Shown here in pieces: positions 35,591 to 44,674 of a stretch of 64,000 nt of DNA (its first letter is position 1; each line of letters begins with the position of its first letter). This DNA is from JBBDMU01 sp040905685 (GTDB lineage Bacteria; Bacteroidota; Rhodothermia; Balneolales; Natronogracilivirgulaceae), in the NCBI GenBank assembly GCA_040905685.1, contig JBBDRB010000083.1, positions 1 to 64,000 of the forward strand. The letters are read 5' to 3'. Made by a program: the position numbers and the translations under genes. The notes under the pieces are model-generated. The model made no database searches. It was given only the letters and a program-made list of their open reading frames with translations, and had not been told where the DNA came from.

Positions 35591-36196
35591 TTGCACCTCA
35601 CTTCTGAAACGTTAGAAACAGCCATTGAGCAACTTGCAAAATTGCCGGGAATGGGGCGCAAATCGGCCCAGCGCATTGCTATGCACCTGCTTAAGCAAAG
35701 CGATGACCAGGTATTTAAACTGGCCGATTCCCTGTTCGAACTTAAAAAGTCCATTAAGAACTGTTCCGTTTGTTTTAATATCACCGATGAGGACCCCTGC
35801 GGCATCTGTGCAAGCCATAAACGCACAGCCGGCAGCATATGTGTGGTGGAGGACCCTAAAGACGTTTATGTAATTGAAAAAACCAATGAATTCAAGGGAC
35901 GGTATCACGTGCTCGGCGGCGTCATATCCCCGCTGGACAGTATTGGCCCGGATGAGATTCGCATCCGGGAACTTATCGATCGCATAAACGGAAGCGTCGA
36001 AAATATTGAGGAAGTCATCCTGGCGTTGAATCCGGACGCCGAGGGGGAAGCCACCGCGTATTACATTAATAAGCTGCTGCAGCCTTTTGGCACGAAAGTG
36101 ACCCGCATTGCCCATGGCATTCCCATGGGTTCCGAACTGGAATATGTAGACGAGGCAACGCTTTGCCGGGCCTTCAGCGGCCGCAATATATTTTGA
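35591..36196 (+). CDS. recR: recombination mediator RecR
   Basis: A 201-residue recombination mediator that loads RecA with RecO and RecF. It has a helix-hairpin-helix (LPGMGRKSAQRIAMHLL), a four-cysteine zinc motif (CSVC...CGIC), a TOPRIM domain (ICVVEDPKDVYVIEK), and the C-terminal block GIPMGSELEYVDEATLCRAF. Length is typical (201 in E. coli). The start is TTG at 35591, as the next ATG is within the conserved helix-hairpin-helix. It ends the dnaX-ybaB-recR group. Confidence 0.95.
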   Translation: MHLTSETLETAIEQLAKLPGMGRKSAQRIAMHLLKQSDDQVFKLADSLFELKKSIKNCSVCFNITDEDPCGICASHKRTAGSICVVEDPKDVYVIEKTNEFKGRYHVLGGVISPLDSIGPDEIRIRELIDRINGSVENIEEVILALNPDAEGEATAYYINKLLQPFGTKVTRIAHGIPMGSELEYVDEATLCRAFSGRNIF

Positions 36197-36310
36197 GTTT
36201 CCTTTTTTGATGCTGGGGGGAAATTATATTTTCTTAATTAATATATAATAATGTTGAACTTAGGTCTGTTTTTATAACAGCGTAAACCTCATTATTATCT
36301 ATTTCTTATT

Positions 36311-37669
36311 TTGCCTTACCGTACATATTTTCCCTCTGATTTTCAGTTTGGGGCCGCAACGTCTTCCTTTCAAATTGAAGGTTACCCGCTTGCCGACGGA
36401 GCCGGACCCAGTATCTGGACCCATTTTACAAAAAAAGCAGGGACCATCCTGAATGGTGATCATGCCGATCTGGCCTGCGATCATTATCATTTGTGGGAAA
36501 AAGATATCCTGATGATGAAACAGCTGGGCCTGAAAACCTACCGCCTGTCGGTTTCATGGCCCCGTATTCTGCCCAATGGGGTTGGGGAGGTCAATCCAAA
36601 AGGACTGGATTTTTACTCCCGGATCATTGATGCCCTGATCCGGGCCGGCATCAGGCCGATGATCACCCTGTATCACTGGGACCTGCCTCAGGCTTTGCAG
36701 GATCAGGGCGGGTGGACCAATCCGAAAATGGTCGGGGCATTTACCGCCTATGCCGCCCTGGTCAACAAAGCATACGGCGACCGGGTAAAAGACTGGATCA
36801 CCCTCAACGAGCCCTGGGTGTTCATGCATCTGGGTATGATTACCGGCATCCATGCCCCCGGCATTAAAGACATAAAGCACGCCGCTTTGTCCTATAAGAA
36901 CATATTGCTGGCAAGTTCACGGGCCATCCGGAAAATGAGATCCCTAAACCCTGATCACAACCTGGGTGTAACCTGTGATTTCACCAAATTCGAAGCGGCC
37001 ACCGATTCAGGCCCGGACCTCCGGGCACGTGATATTCTCCACGATTACCATAACAACCTTTTCCTGGGACCGTGGATCCACGGCCGTATTCCCGAGGCTG
37101 CCGATATTCTTTTTAAGCCCCACGGGATGACCTGGACAGCCGATGAGCTTGGCGACCTGACCGTACCCATCGATTTTTTGGGATTAAACTACTATAAGCG
37201 CAATATTGCCGCTGCGGCGGAGGATGATTTTTTAAATGCGCAGACCCTGCCGGCCGAAGGTGATGTGACGGATATGGGATGGGAAGTATACCCAGACGGG
37301 TTGTATGATATCCTGAAGTGGGTCTATGAAACCAGTAATGTGCCCTTGTACATCACCGAGAATGGGTCGGCCTATGACTACCCTGTGGTGGACAGGCGGG
37401 TAAAGGACATTTGCCGCATCAATTATCTGCAAGCTCACCTGGCCGCCTGCGGCCGGGCGATTCGCGATGGGGTCGACCTTCGGGGCTATTATGCCTGGTC
37501 ACTGCTTGATAATTTCGAGTGGGAGCGTGGCTATGGCAAACGCTTCGGCATGATCCATGTGGATTACCAAACGCGGGAACGCACCATAAAGGACAGCGGC
37601 TTTTTTTACCGGGATTTTATCAGGCAGCATGAGCAAAGGAACACCCTTAAAAAGGGAAGTGCGGCCTGA
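36311..37669 (+). CDS. GH1 beta-glucosidase
   Basis: A 452-residue family 1 glycoside hydrolase. It has the N-terminal signature FQFGAATSSFQIEG, the acid/base Glu167 (TLNEPW) and the nucleophile Glu350 (YITENGS). No signal peptide is present, so it acts on imported disaccharides or glycosides in the cytoplasm. The start is TTG at 36311; the upstream 114 bases are very AT-rich, as for a promoter. No transporter gene is adjacent. The stop is two bases from the stop of the convergent AsmA-like gene. Confidence 0.94.
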   Translation: MPYRTYFPSDFQFGAATSSFQIEGYPLADGAGPSIWTHFTKKAGTILNGDHADLACDHYHLWEKDILMMKQLGLKTYRLSVSWPRILPNGVGEVNPKGLDFYSRIIDALIRAGIRPMITLYHWDLPQALQDQGGWTNPKMVGAFTAYAALVNKAYGDRVKDWITLNEPWVFMHLGMITGIHAPGIKDIKHAALSYKNILLASSRAIRKMRSLNPDHNLGVTCDFTKFEAATDSGPDLRARDILHDYHNNLFLGPWIHGRIPEAADILFKPHGMTWTADELGDLTVPIDFLGLNYYKRNIAAAAEDDFLNAQTLPAEGDVTDMGWEVYPDGLYDILKWVYETSNVPLYITENGSAYDYPVVDRRVKDICRINYLQAHLAACGRAIRDGVDLRGYYAWSLLDNFEWERGYGKRFGMIHVDYQTRERTIKDSGFFYRDFIRQHEQRNTLKKGSAA

Positions 37670-37671
37670 AC

Positions 37672-40600
37672 CTAATTATCACGCAAGCGATTCAGCAGCC
37701 CCCTTACGGCATCGCGACCTTCATCCTGCGCTCTGGAGCGAAGGTATTCGGCCACTAAATTTTGGATACGCCCCTCGTCAAGCGAAGGCCGCGGATTTTC
37801 GGTGGTCCCGGTGATTTGGAGCGGAATGGTGAACCGGTCATTATCCCCCTTCAGGGCTTCGGCTCCCTGTCTGGTGATTAGCCGGCCAAGGGAATCGGCA
37901 AATCGCCCGGGTAGGGAGAGCCGGGCTGAATAGTTTAATTCATCCGCCATCAGGTTCTGCGTGCCGTTCATGGTCAGACCGATATCCCCGCTGGTGATGT
38001 TCATATTCTCAAGGGTAAGGATGCTTTCGTCTATGGTATAGTTGGCTGTCCATTCCTCGAGCGACAGGTCCTGGAATTCCTCCATGTTGAGAAGCGAAGA
38101 TATGCCTGCCTGCAGGGGATGGTCTTGCAGGTTAGCTTCATCCATCCCAAAAAAGCCGGAAGCCCGGGTGGAGGAAATAATGGGCTTCAGGTAAACGTCC
38201 AGCTCGGTGTAATAGTCGGTCTCCGCATTGAAATTTCCGCTGGCATACTCGTTCAGGCGCAGCTGTCCGCCCAGCTGGAATTGCTCAAAAAAGTTCTCGA
38301 CGCGCAAATCCGCCAAATTACCCTGAAAAGTGATGTTGGTGTGTTCGGGATCGGGAATATCCCAGATAAAAGACCCGCTGATGGTGCCGCCAAACATGTT
38401 CAGCGAGCCTTCCGGCATGCGGATCGATCCGGGATCGCTCTCCGCCTGTCCGTTGATGCTGGTGGCCGTCATTTCCATGAACACCAGGGTATCCACGGTG
38501 GCCGTCAGCCGGGTTATCAGGTTGGGAAGTTCGATGGGGAAGGGCTCATCGGCTGCATCGGCGTCAGAGAGTTCATCCAGGTTTAGTTTCCGGCTGTAAT
38601 ACGTGCCCGAGAGGATCGCCGGTTCGGCCTGTCCGGTTTCCGCTGTCAGAGCCATATAATTACGTAAGGTCGCATTCAGCTGAAAATCAGATTCACCCAT
38701 AAACATCGTGAACTCTTTGAGATCGGCCTGCTGATCCTGAAATGTAAGGATCGCGTTTAAGTCCCTGATGGGTGCGGGCAGGTCTTCGCCCGAAAAACCG
38801 GCATTGCCCAGGTCCGCGCTACCGGTCAGGATGAGTTCCTCAGGATAGGTGACAGAGCCATTTACGTGCAGGTCTGCCACCAGATTTCCGCTCATGGTAA
38901 GCGGGTATTCAAAATAGTCGGCGGCCTGAGCCAGGTCAACCGATGATTCCATCCTCATGTTAACGTCGGGGTTGTCTCCCCGGTAGCCGTTGATACGCCC
39001 CGATGCGGTAAGGCTGTTGTTTCCCGATTGCAGGGAGAGCTGGTTGATGTCCATGAAGTTATGGTTGATCGCCGACTCGAACTCCACATTCTCAAAAGGA
39101 TGGGCCAGATCACGGTGATGGAGGTAGCCGCCGGTCAGCACGACCCGGAGATCGGTTTCGGCATTTTCAGCGTCGTTAATGCGGCCGTTAGCCGTGCCGG
39201 ACGCCGTAAGCAGGCCACGGACCAATAGGGTGTCCTCGTCGATCGGGTAAAACCTTTCCACCGTGGACAGATCCAGTTCCAGGTTCCCGAAGAGGTCAAA
39301 GTTGGCCTGGTCTTCGGACAGGGGATCATGAATGGTGCCGCGAATATCCAGTTCGTTGCCGGCGGCCCGCGCTGAAAAAGATTCGATTTCGGCCAGGGAC
39401 TGGCTGACCAGCATGGCCACATTAATGTCCCGGACAGGTTCTTCAACACCGGCCAGTTTGACAAGCCCCTCGGCAAGATTGACTTCGGCATCAAACGTTG
39501 CGTTTTCAAAGTCGGCTAAAAAGCCTTCTCCCACGGCGCTCATATTGAGCAGGCCGGACAGTTCCAGGCCCTCCTCCCCGAGGGGATAAAAATTTTGTAC
39601 GGTTTCCAGATTTACGTCCAGATCCATGTTCAGGGCGAAACGGGAACGGTCCCCCAGGGGCTGACGGATTTCCCCGAAGGCCGATACCTGATTGGTTCCG
39701 GCCAATGCGCCGAACCGCTGAACGTGGATAAGGTCGTTGGTGGCTTCAATGTGCAGGGTGATCTGCTCTATGGCATCCTCCACGTCCGGATATTTCAGGT
39801 ACCCTTCGTCTACCGTTACCACAAACTGAAAAGCAGGGGTGACCGCAGCCCCTGCCTGCCCGGAGATGGTTCCGGCAATGGACAGGCTTCCGCTGGTTTC
39901 AACACCCTCGAACTGTTCTTCATAGGCTTCGGGAACCAGATCCAGCAGCGCTTCAAAATCTTCAGATTCCGATGCAAAAATAAGATCGACAAGCAGGTTT
40001 TCGGCACTCCACTGTGAAACCGTTCCCGACAAGGTCAGCGCCAGTCCGGACAGGTTGAGGCTGCCGGAATCCATGGTGACCACCTCATTGTCAAAATCAA
40101 TCCCGGTAGCCGTTTCCAGGCTCAGTTGCAATCCGCTGACGAGTTCTTCGCCCTGCCGGGTGACGGTCAGGTTCCGGATATCAACGGATAAGCTTGTTTC
40201 CAGCTGAGTGGCGAAACGCAGGGCCGTATGCGCATCGAGTCCTCCGAGAACGACCAGGTTCCCAGCCTGTTTATCATCGTAGGTAAGCCGCGCATTGGAG
40301 ATAAACATATGGCTCAGTTCCACAGCCATGGACTCTCCAGCTGCCTCCTCTTCTTCGCTATCCAGATAGGCCAGAAGTTCATCGGTATTGGTGCTTCCGT
40401 CTTCATAGACGATGTAGGTCATTTCCGGCCTTTTGAGGTCGAGTCTGGATAGATGAATTTCATTGCTGGTCAAATAGGGAATGATATTTACGGCAATCAC
40501 CATCTGTTCAAGCGATGCCAGGGTACCGCCCTGATCGTCGGGAACCAAAATCTGATCAGCCAGTACGCCAAAGTTGGGGAAGGTTCGAAAAAAAGTCAAT

Positions 40601-40758
40601 GACATGCTTTCCACCATGATCTCACGTCCGGCCGTCTCCTCAAGCTGAGGCATGATCATGCTTTTCAGGCGTGCATCGGTGAAATAAATATTCAGAGCAA
40701 TGAGGGTCATGACCAGCAGACCTGTTATGACTCCTGCTATCCAAAGGAAAATCTTCAT
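37672..40758 (-). CDS. AsmA-like large envelope protein
   Basis: A 1028-residue protein with a single N-terminal membrane anchor (about residues 4-23) and a very long extracytoplasmic part of repeated beta-strand units. The start after the anchor (TDARLKSMIMPQLEETAGREI) fits the AsmA domain, and the C-terminal ~200 residues fit the AsmA_2-type end. Family members (AsmA, TamB, YhdP) form beta-grooves that carry lipids between the two membranes. The acidic insert EEEEAAGE near 140 is unusual. It is last in a minus-strand run after the GntR gene. Confidence 0.85.
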   Translation of the reverse strand: MKIFLWIAGVITGLLVMTLIALNIYFTDARLKSMIMPQLEETAGREIMVESMSLTFFRTFPNFGVLADQILVPDDQGGTLASLEQMVIAVNIIPYLTSNEIHLSRLDLKRPEMTYIVYEDGSTNTDELLAYLDSEEEEAAGESMAVELSHMFISNARLTYDDKQAGNLVVLGGLDAHTALRFATQLETSLSVDIRNLTVTRQGEELVSGLQLSLETATGIDFDNEVVTMDSGSLNLSGLALTLSGTVSQWSAENLLVDLIFASESEDFEALLDLVPEAYEEQFEGVETSGSLSIAGTISGQAGAAVTPAFQFVVTVDEGYLKYPDVEDAIEQITLHIEATNDLIHVQRFGALAGTNQVSAFGEIRQPLGDRSRFALNMDLDVNLETVQNFYPLGEEGLELSGLLNMSAVGEGFLADFENATFDAEVNLAEGLVKLAGVEEPVRDINVAMLVSQSLAEIESFSARAAGNELDIRGTIHDPLSEDQANFDLFGNLELDLSTVERFYPIDEDTLLVRGLLTASGTANGRINDAENAETDLRVVLTGGYLHHRDLAHPFENVEFESAINHNFMDINQLSLQSGNNSLTASGRINGYRGDNPDVNMRMESSVDLAQAADYFEYPLTMSGNLVADLHVNGSVTYPEELILTGSADLGNAGFSGEDLPAPIRDLNAILTFQDQQADLKEFTMFMGESDFQLNATLRNYMALTAETGQAEPAILSGTYYSRKLNLDELSDADAADEPFPIELPNLITRLTATVDTLVFMEMTATSINGQAESDPGSIRMPEGSLNMFGGTISGSFIWDIPDPEHTNITFQGNLADLRVENFFEQFQLGGQLRLNEYASGNFNAETDYYTELDVYLKPIISSTRASGFFGMDEANLQDHPLQAGISSLLNMEEFQDLSLEEWTANYTIDESILTLENMNITSGDIGLTMNGTQNLMADELNYSARLSLPGRFADSLGRLITRQGAEALKGDNDRFTIPLQITGTTENPRPSLDEGRIQNLVAEYLRSRAQDEGRDAVRGLLNRLRDN

Positions 40759-40849
40759 TATTTGATCCCGTCCGAAATTATTAATCCATCTCTCTCAATG
40801 GGTAATTTAATTACAAAGCGCCCCATACACAAAAAATATTAACGGGGGG

Positions 40850-41740
40850 CTACTGGTCCCATAACTCCGCCCTTATCAGGTCCGCACTTCGGGCATGAAG
40901 TGAATAATCCAGAAGAAGCCTTTTGTCCCCGGGTATCTGTTTTTCGATCAGGGAAGCACACCCCGGGGTATAGATAACGATGTCCACTTCCCGGACCAGC
41001 AGGGGCAGGGACTTGCCATAGGTAGAGCCGGCCATGATAGAGCCCTGGAATTTCAGGTTCAGTTTTAATTCTTCGATCAGAAATGGAATGGATTCTTCTT
41101 CGGCCGTAACCAGGCCGATGGTCTGGATATCCGATCGTTCCACGACGGCCAGCAACACCTCGGAATCGATATTGTAGAATATGGGCAGCAATAAAATAGC
41201 ATCCGTCTGCTCTTTAAACCTGCGGTAATACTGAACCGGGATAAACAACGCATCGAAGTTGACGGCCTTGTTCATCTGGGTATAGGTGATCACCGCGCTT
41301 TTTACCCCAACCTTCTTTTCTATGGCCCGCGAAAGGATATTCCCCTGTTCGGCTGTGCTGCCCACCGTTGCGCAGCTTTGCAGGCGCCCGGGCCACTCGA
41401 TGAAACGCAGCTGCTCCTGAAACAGGCTTTCCACTTCGTCTTCGTCAAGGCCGTATCCCGTGAGCTCCTCGAGCAATATTCGCATTTGCTCCGCTCCTTT
41501 GTCCAGCCGTTCGGATTTATCCAGTACGGTATTCTGGCGGTTTACAATGAACCCCCGTCCTTTCTCTATGCGAAGCAACCCTTCACCGGAGAGCATATGG
41601 TAGGCTTTTCGCACGGTATGGAAGCTGGTATCCAGTTGTTTGGCCAGCTGCCGGGTGGAGGGCAGCACATCGCCGACCTGAAATTGTTTGGTGGTAATAA
41701 ACAGCCGGATCCGGTCCGCTATGTATTTGGCGGTTTTCAT
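40850..41740 (-). CDS. GntR-family transcriptional regulator
   Basis: A 296-residue regulator. The N-terminal winged helix (1-~70) has the GntR pattern IRLFITTKQFQVGDVLPSTR, with the recognition helix around DTSFHTVRKAYHML. The remaining ~220 residues have alternating strands and helices like a periplasmic-binding-type ligand domain, not one of the usual FadR/HutC folds that I can recognise. The ATG at 41740 was chosen because the 44 residues before it do not belong to the family. It lies 19 bases after the cupin gene, so it probably controls the cupin/M20 set. Confidence 0.8.
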   Translation of the reverse strand: MKTAKYIADRIRLFITTKQFQVGDVLPSTRQLAKQLDTSFHTVRKAYHMLSGEGLLRIEKGRGFIVNRQNTVLDKSERLDKGAEQMRILLEELTGYGLDEDEVESLFQEQLRFIEWPGRLQSCATVGSTAEQGNILSRAIEKKVGVKSAVITYTQMNKAVNFDALFIPVQYYRRFKEQTDAILLLPIFYNIDSEVLLAVVERSDIQTIGLVTAEEESIPFLIEELKLNLKFQGSIMAGSTYGKSLPLLVREVDIVIYTPGCASLIEKQIPGDKRLLLDYSLHARSADLIRAELWDQ

Positions 41741-41759
41741 TAGGAAAATTAAATGCTCA

Positions 41760-42269
41760 TTAAGATGGCCACCTCTGCACATGACGGCCCAGAAAGCGCA
41801 GGTATTCGCCGGTCCCGCTGCCGCCTTCCACCGGGGCCCAGCGGGCAAACAGCTTGTCGGTTTCCGGATCATAAGGGCCCCGTTTAACCTCGAAAATGAC
41901 CGTATCGGGTTGCGTAACGATGAAACTGTGCCAGATGCGGGGTTCGATATCGATAAGGGCGCCCTGCCCGCTCTCGTTCAGCGGCAAATGGCTGGTAACC
42001 CTTCCCTCGTCATCAAAGATAAAAAAGCTAAGGGATCCCTGCACCAGGACAATGCTTTCAATGGCATGGTCCCGGGGGTGCTGATGAGGCCGGATATAGG
42101 TTCCGGGCTGTAGGAAATTGACCATTCGCTGCACCTGGGCATCCTGGCTGCGGTGCAGGGGCAGGATTATCCGCAGCCGGGAACTTTTCCTTGATGCTTC
42201 CAGCCCCGAGGCCATGGTTCCCCCGTCCAGATGGAATACGGGTCCGGTAATATTGGGAAAGGCAACCAT
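41760..42269 (-). CDS. WbuC-type cupin-fold protein
   Basis: A 169-residue cupin of the WbuC type. It has the metal motif RPHQHPRDHAIESI (around 60-73), the strand LVQGSLSFFIFDDEGRV, and a later His in EPRIWHSFIV. The motif HxHP with a later Glu and His is typical. WbuC itself sits in polysaccharide gene clusters and its reaction is unknown. Here it is seven bases after the M20 amidohydrolase gene and before a GntR regulator, so its role is more likely tied to those. Confidence 0.8.
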   Translation of the reverse strand: MVAFPNITGPVFHLDGGTMASGLEASRKSSRLRIILPLHRSQDAQVQRMVNFLQPGTYIRPHQHPRDHAIESIVLVQGSLSFFIFDDEGRVTSHLPLNESGQGALIDIEPRIWHSFIVTQPDTVIFEVKRGPYDPETDKLFARWAPVEGGSGTGEYLRFLGRHVQRWPS

Positions 42270-42276
42270 GGCACGG

Positions 42277-43464
42277 TTAATTACGCAAATCCAGGGCCAG
42301 GGCCGCCAGCAGGGCCGTGCCGGTTTTCAGGCTTTTCTCATCGGCATTGTAACGGGGGTGGTGCCAGGAATAAAGCGATTCCGTATCTTCACTTCCGCTT
42401 CCCAGAAAGAAAAATGTGCCGGGAAAGTGCTGTTGATAAAAGGCGAAATCCTCGCCAGCCATTACCGGTCTTTCCAGCTCTATAAATTCGGTGCCGGGCA
42501 ATAGTTTTGCGGCATGGATAACCTTTTCCGCCGTTTCAGGGGTGTTGATGACGGCCGGATAGCCAGGATTAACTTCAAATTTATAATCCCCGCCGGCGCT
42601 CCGGCAGATACCGGAGGCGATATTTTCAATTTTTTCACAGATCAGCTTCGAAACGGCTTCATCGAATGTCCGGATGGTCCCGATCATGGTCACTTTTTCG
42701 GGAATGACATTATGAGCCGTTCCTCCTTCAATCTTACCGACCGTAAGCACGGCCATTTCGGTGGGATCGATGGAACGGCTGACGATGGATTGCATGGCTG
42801 TAATGATCTGCGCGGAAAGAACAATGGGATCTATAGCCGTATGGGGAGCAGCGGCATGGCCGCCTTTTCCGATCACGGTAAGCTGAAACTCATCCGGCCG
42901 GGCCATTATGGGGCCTTCTTTCAGGGCTATTTGCCCCGGCTTGAACCGGGGGTCGGTGTGCAGACCGTAAATGGCCTGTATGCCCAGGTCCTGAAGCACG
43001 CCCGTCTCCGATAGCAACCGCCCGCCGCCTGGCAGTTTTTCTTCTCCAGCCTGAAAAATCAGGATGATCTTACCGTCTATTTCATCCTTCATTTCCGACA
43101 GGATCTTGGCCGTACCCAAAAGGTTTGCCGTATGCATATCATGTCCGCAGCAATGGGCCACACCCGGATTAAGAGATTTAAACGGGGCTTTATAGTCGCC
43201 TTCCTCTTCGATGGGAAGGGCATCAATATCGGCCCGCAGCCCGATCACCCGGTCCGATTCTTTGGAGCCTTCGATCACGGCCAGGCATCCGGTTTCCAGC
43301 GGACGAATAACTTCGAGTCCCAGGTCTTCGAGAAAATCGATGATGAATTTTGTCGTGTTATGTTCCTTGAAACTCAATTCCGGATTTTGATGCAGCCGCC
43401 TGCGGATTTGCACAAGTTCGGGATATATCTGTTCGGAGCGATCTTTAATTCTTTCTATTGACAT
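42277..43464 (-). CDS. M20 family amidohydrolase
   Basis: A 395-residue metal-dependent amidohydrolase of the M20D type (hippurate hydrolase, N-acyl amino acid amidohydrolase). It has Cys106 and His108 (CCGHDMHT), Glu141/Glu142 (FQAGEE), the lid-domain block GKGGHAAAPHTAIDP and the final ligand region near SWHHPRYN. The usual substrates are N-acyl or peptide conjugates, such as N-acetyl-diaminopimelate-like ones. It sits just upstream of the cupin gene and 22 bases after ruvA on the same strand. Confidence 0.9.
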   Translation of the reverse strand: MSIERIKDRSEQIYPELVQIRRRLHQNPELSFKEHNTTKFIIDFLEDLGLEVIRPLETGCLAVIEGSKESDRVIGLRADIDALPIEEEGDYKAPFKSLNPGVAHCCGHDMHTANLLGTAKILSEMKDEIDGKIILIFQAGEEKLPGGGRLLSETGVLQDLGIQAIYGLHTDPRFKPGQIALKEGPIMARPDEFQLTVIGKGGHAAAPHTAIDPIVLSAQIITAMQSIVSRSIDPTEMAVLTVGKIEGGTAHNVIPEKVTMIGTIRTFDEAVSKLICEKIENIASGICRSAGGDYKFEVNPGYPAVINTPETAEKVIHAAKLLPGTEFIELERPVMAGEDFAFYQQHFPGTFFFLGSGSEDTESLYSWHHPRYNADEKSLKTGTALLAALALDLRN

Positions 43465-43486
43465 AGGGCAATCAGGATAAAATAGG

Positions 43487-44086
43487 TTAGTTTAATACTT
43501 TGAGGGTAGCTTTAAGTAATGAAGTGACGTCTTTAAGTTCCGTTTCTGCCGTTTTAACGGCTTTAAGCACCGCCCTTTCGGCATCTGTTCTCCGGTAACC
43601 CAGCGACTCGAGGGCCGAGACCGTTTCGGTCTGAGCCAGTCCGTTAAGCGATGGGCGCACCGGGCCGTTTTGCGCCTCGGGGATCCCGCTGAGTTTGTCT
43701 TTCAGTTCCAGCACCATGCGTTCAGCGGTTTTTTTACCAATGCCTGAAATTTTAGACAACTCTAGTACATCCTGGCGTATAATAGTATCGGTGAGCTCAT
43801 CCGAGTTCATGCCGGATAAAATGATGAGCGCCAGTCTGGGGCCGATCCCCTTGACCGTAAGCAGGGATTCAAACAGGCTCTTTTCTCCCGTGTTGGTAAA
43901 ACCGAATAAGCTCTGTTCGGCTTCTGCAAAATGATGATGGGTGTACAGCTTAAGCTCGGTTCCCTCGGGCGGGAGGACACTAAACGTTTGCGTAGATATG
44001 CGGACCACATACCCGATCCCCATTAGTTCAATGACAACATGGCCGGGATTTTTCAGAACCAATTTGCCTTTGACGTAAGCAATCAT
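43487..44086 (-). CDS. ruvA: Holliday junction helicase subunit RuvA
   Basis: A 199-residue RuvA, which binds four-way junctions and loads RuvB. The N-terminal OB domain (MIAYVKGKLVLKNPGHVVIEL), two helix-hairpin-helix motifs (LLTVKGIGPRLALIIL and ISGIGKKTAERMVLEL) and the C-terminal RuvB-contact domain (ESLGYRRTDAERAVLKAV) are all present. ruvB and ruvC are not adjacent. The M20 gene follows after 22 bases, and it may be the lead gene of that run. Confidence 0.95.
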   Translation of the reverse strand: MIAYVKGKLVLKNPGHVVIELMGIGYVVRISTQTFSVLPPEGTELKLYTHHHFAEAEQSLFGFTNTGEKSLFESLLTVKGIGPRLALIILSGMNSDELTDTIIRQDVLELSKISGIGKKTAERMVLELKDKLSGIPEAQNGPVRPSLNGLAQTETVSALESLGYRRTDAERAVLKAVKTAETELKDVTSLLKATLKVLN

Positions 44087-44202
44087 CTTTTTCGGATTGA
44101 GGGTTTGAACTTAAAGCTGCACGAGGCTAAAGATAGTAACAAATGTTTACTTTCCCTGTCCCTATCCTAAAAAAAATTAGCTTGCAACGGGGATTGAACA
44201 GC

Positions 44203-44562
44203 TCAGCCCAGCGTTTTCTGTATAGACCGCTGGAGCAATTCCATCTTCAGCGGCTTTACCAGATAATCAACAGGTTGTGTCCGCTCGCTGCGCTCCAGGG
44301 TCTGTTTATCGGAATTGCCGGACATATAAATAACCGGAACAGAGGATGATTCCCTGATCTTCTCTACCGTTTCAATTCCATCCATTGGGCCATTAAGCTT
44401 AATATCCACCAGTAACAGATCGAAGGAATGATTATGAAAGGCTTCAATGGCTTTTTCCCCCGACATTGCTATGTGGTTCGAAGTATATCCCATGCTTTCG
44501 AGATGATTTTCTATCATTCTGGCAATGATAAATTCATCTTCAACAAGAAGAATATTTTTCAT
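44203..44562 (-). CDS. single-domain response regulator
   Basis: A 119-residue CheY-like receiver with no output domain. The phospho-acceptor is Asp53 (LLLVDIKL), with acidic Glu8/Asp9, Ser81 and Lys103 (YLVKPL) in the usual places. The form with DIKLNGPMDGIE is common in receivers paired with PAS-type kinases. No kinase gene is adjacent; the histidine kinase at 9.1 kb is one candidate partner. It has its own upstream region opposite the GmhB-like gene. Confidence 0.92.
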   Translation of the reverse strand: MKNILLVEDEFIIARMIENHLESMGYTSNHIAMSGEKAIEAFHNHSFDLLLVDIKLNGPMDGIETVEKIRESSSVPVIYMSGNSDKQTLERSERTQPVDYLVKPLKMELLQRSIQKTLG

Positions 44563-44674
44563 CGGTTTTGAATTTGTCTGATTTTCAATCTTAATTTATT
44601 ACCCAAAAAGAACCCTGCAATATGCGTAAATTTTCCGGTAAATTCTCCTATTCTAAATCTTCGTACCGCATACT

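Noticed and set aside
36266..36280. CTGTT-N5-AACAG repeat upstream of the GH1 gene, considered as an operator
   Set aside because: Only 5-bp arms in a very AT-rich region; expected by chance.
37672..40758. Several open frames antisense to the AsmA-like gene
   Set aside because: All lie in frames opposite a continuous 1028-codon gene and give no recognisable product.
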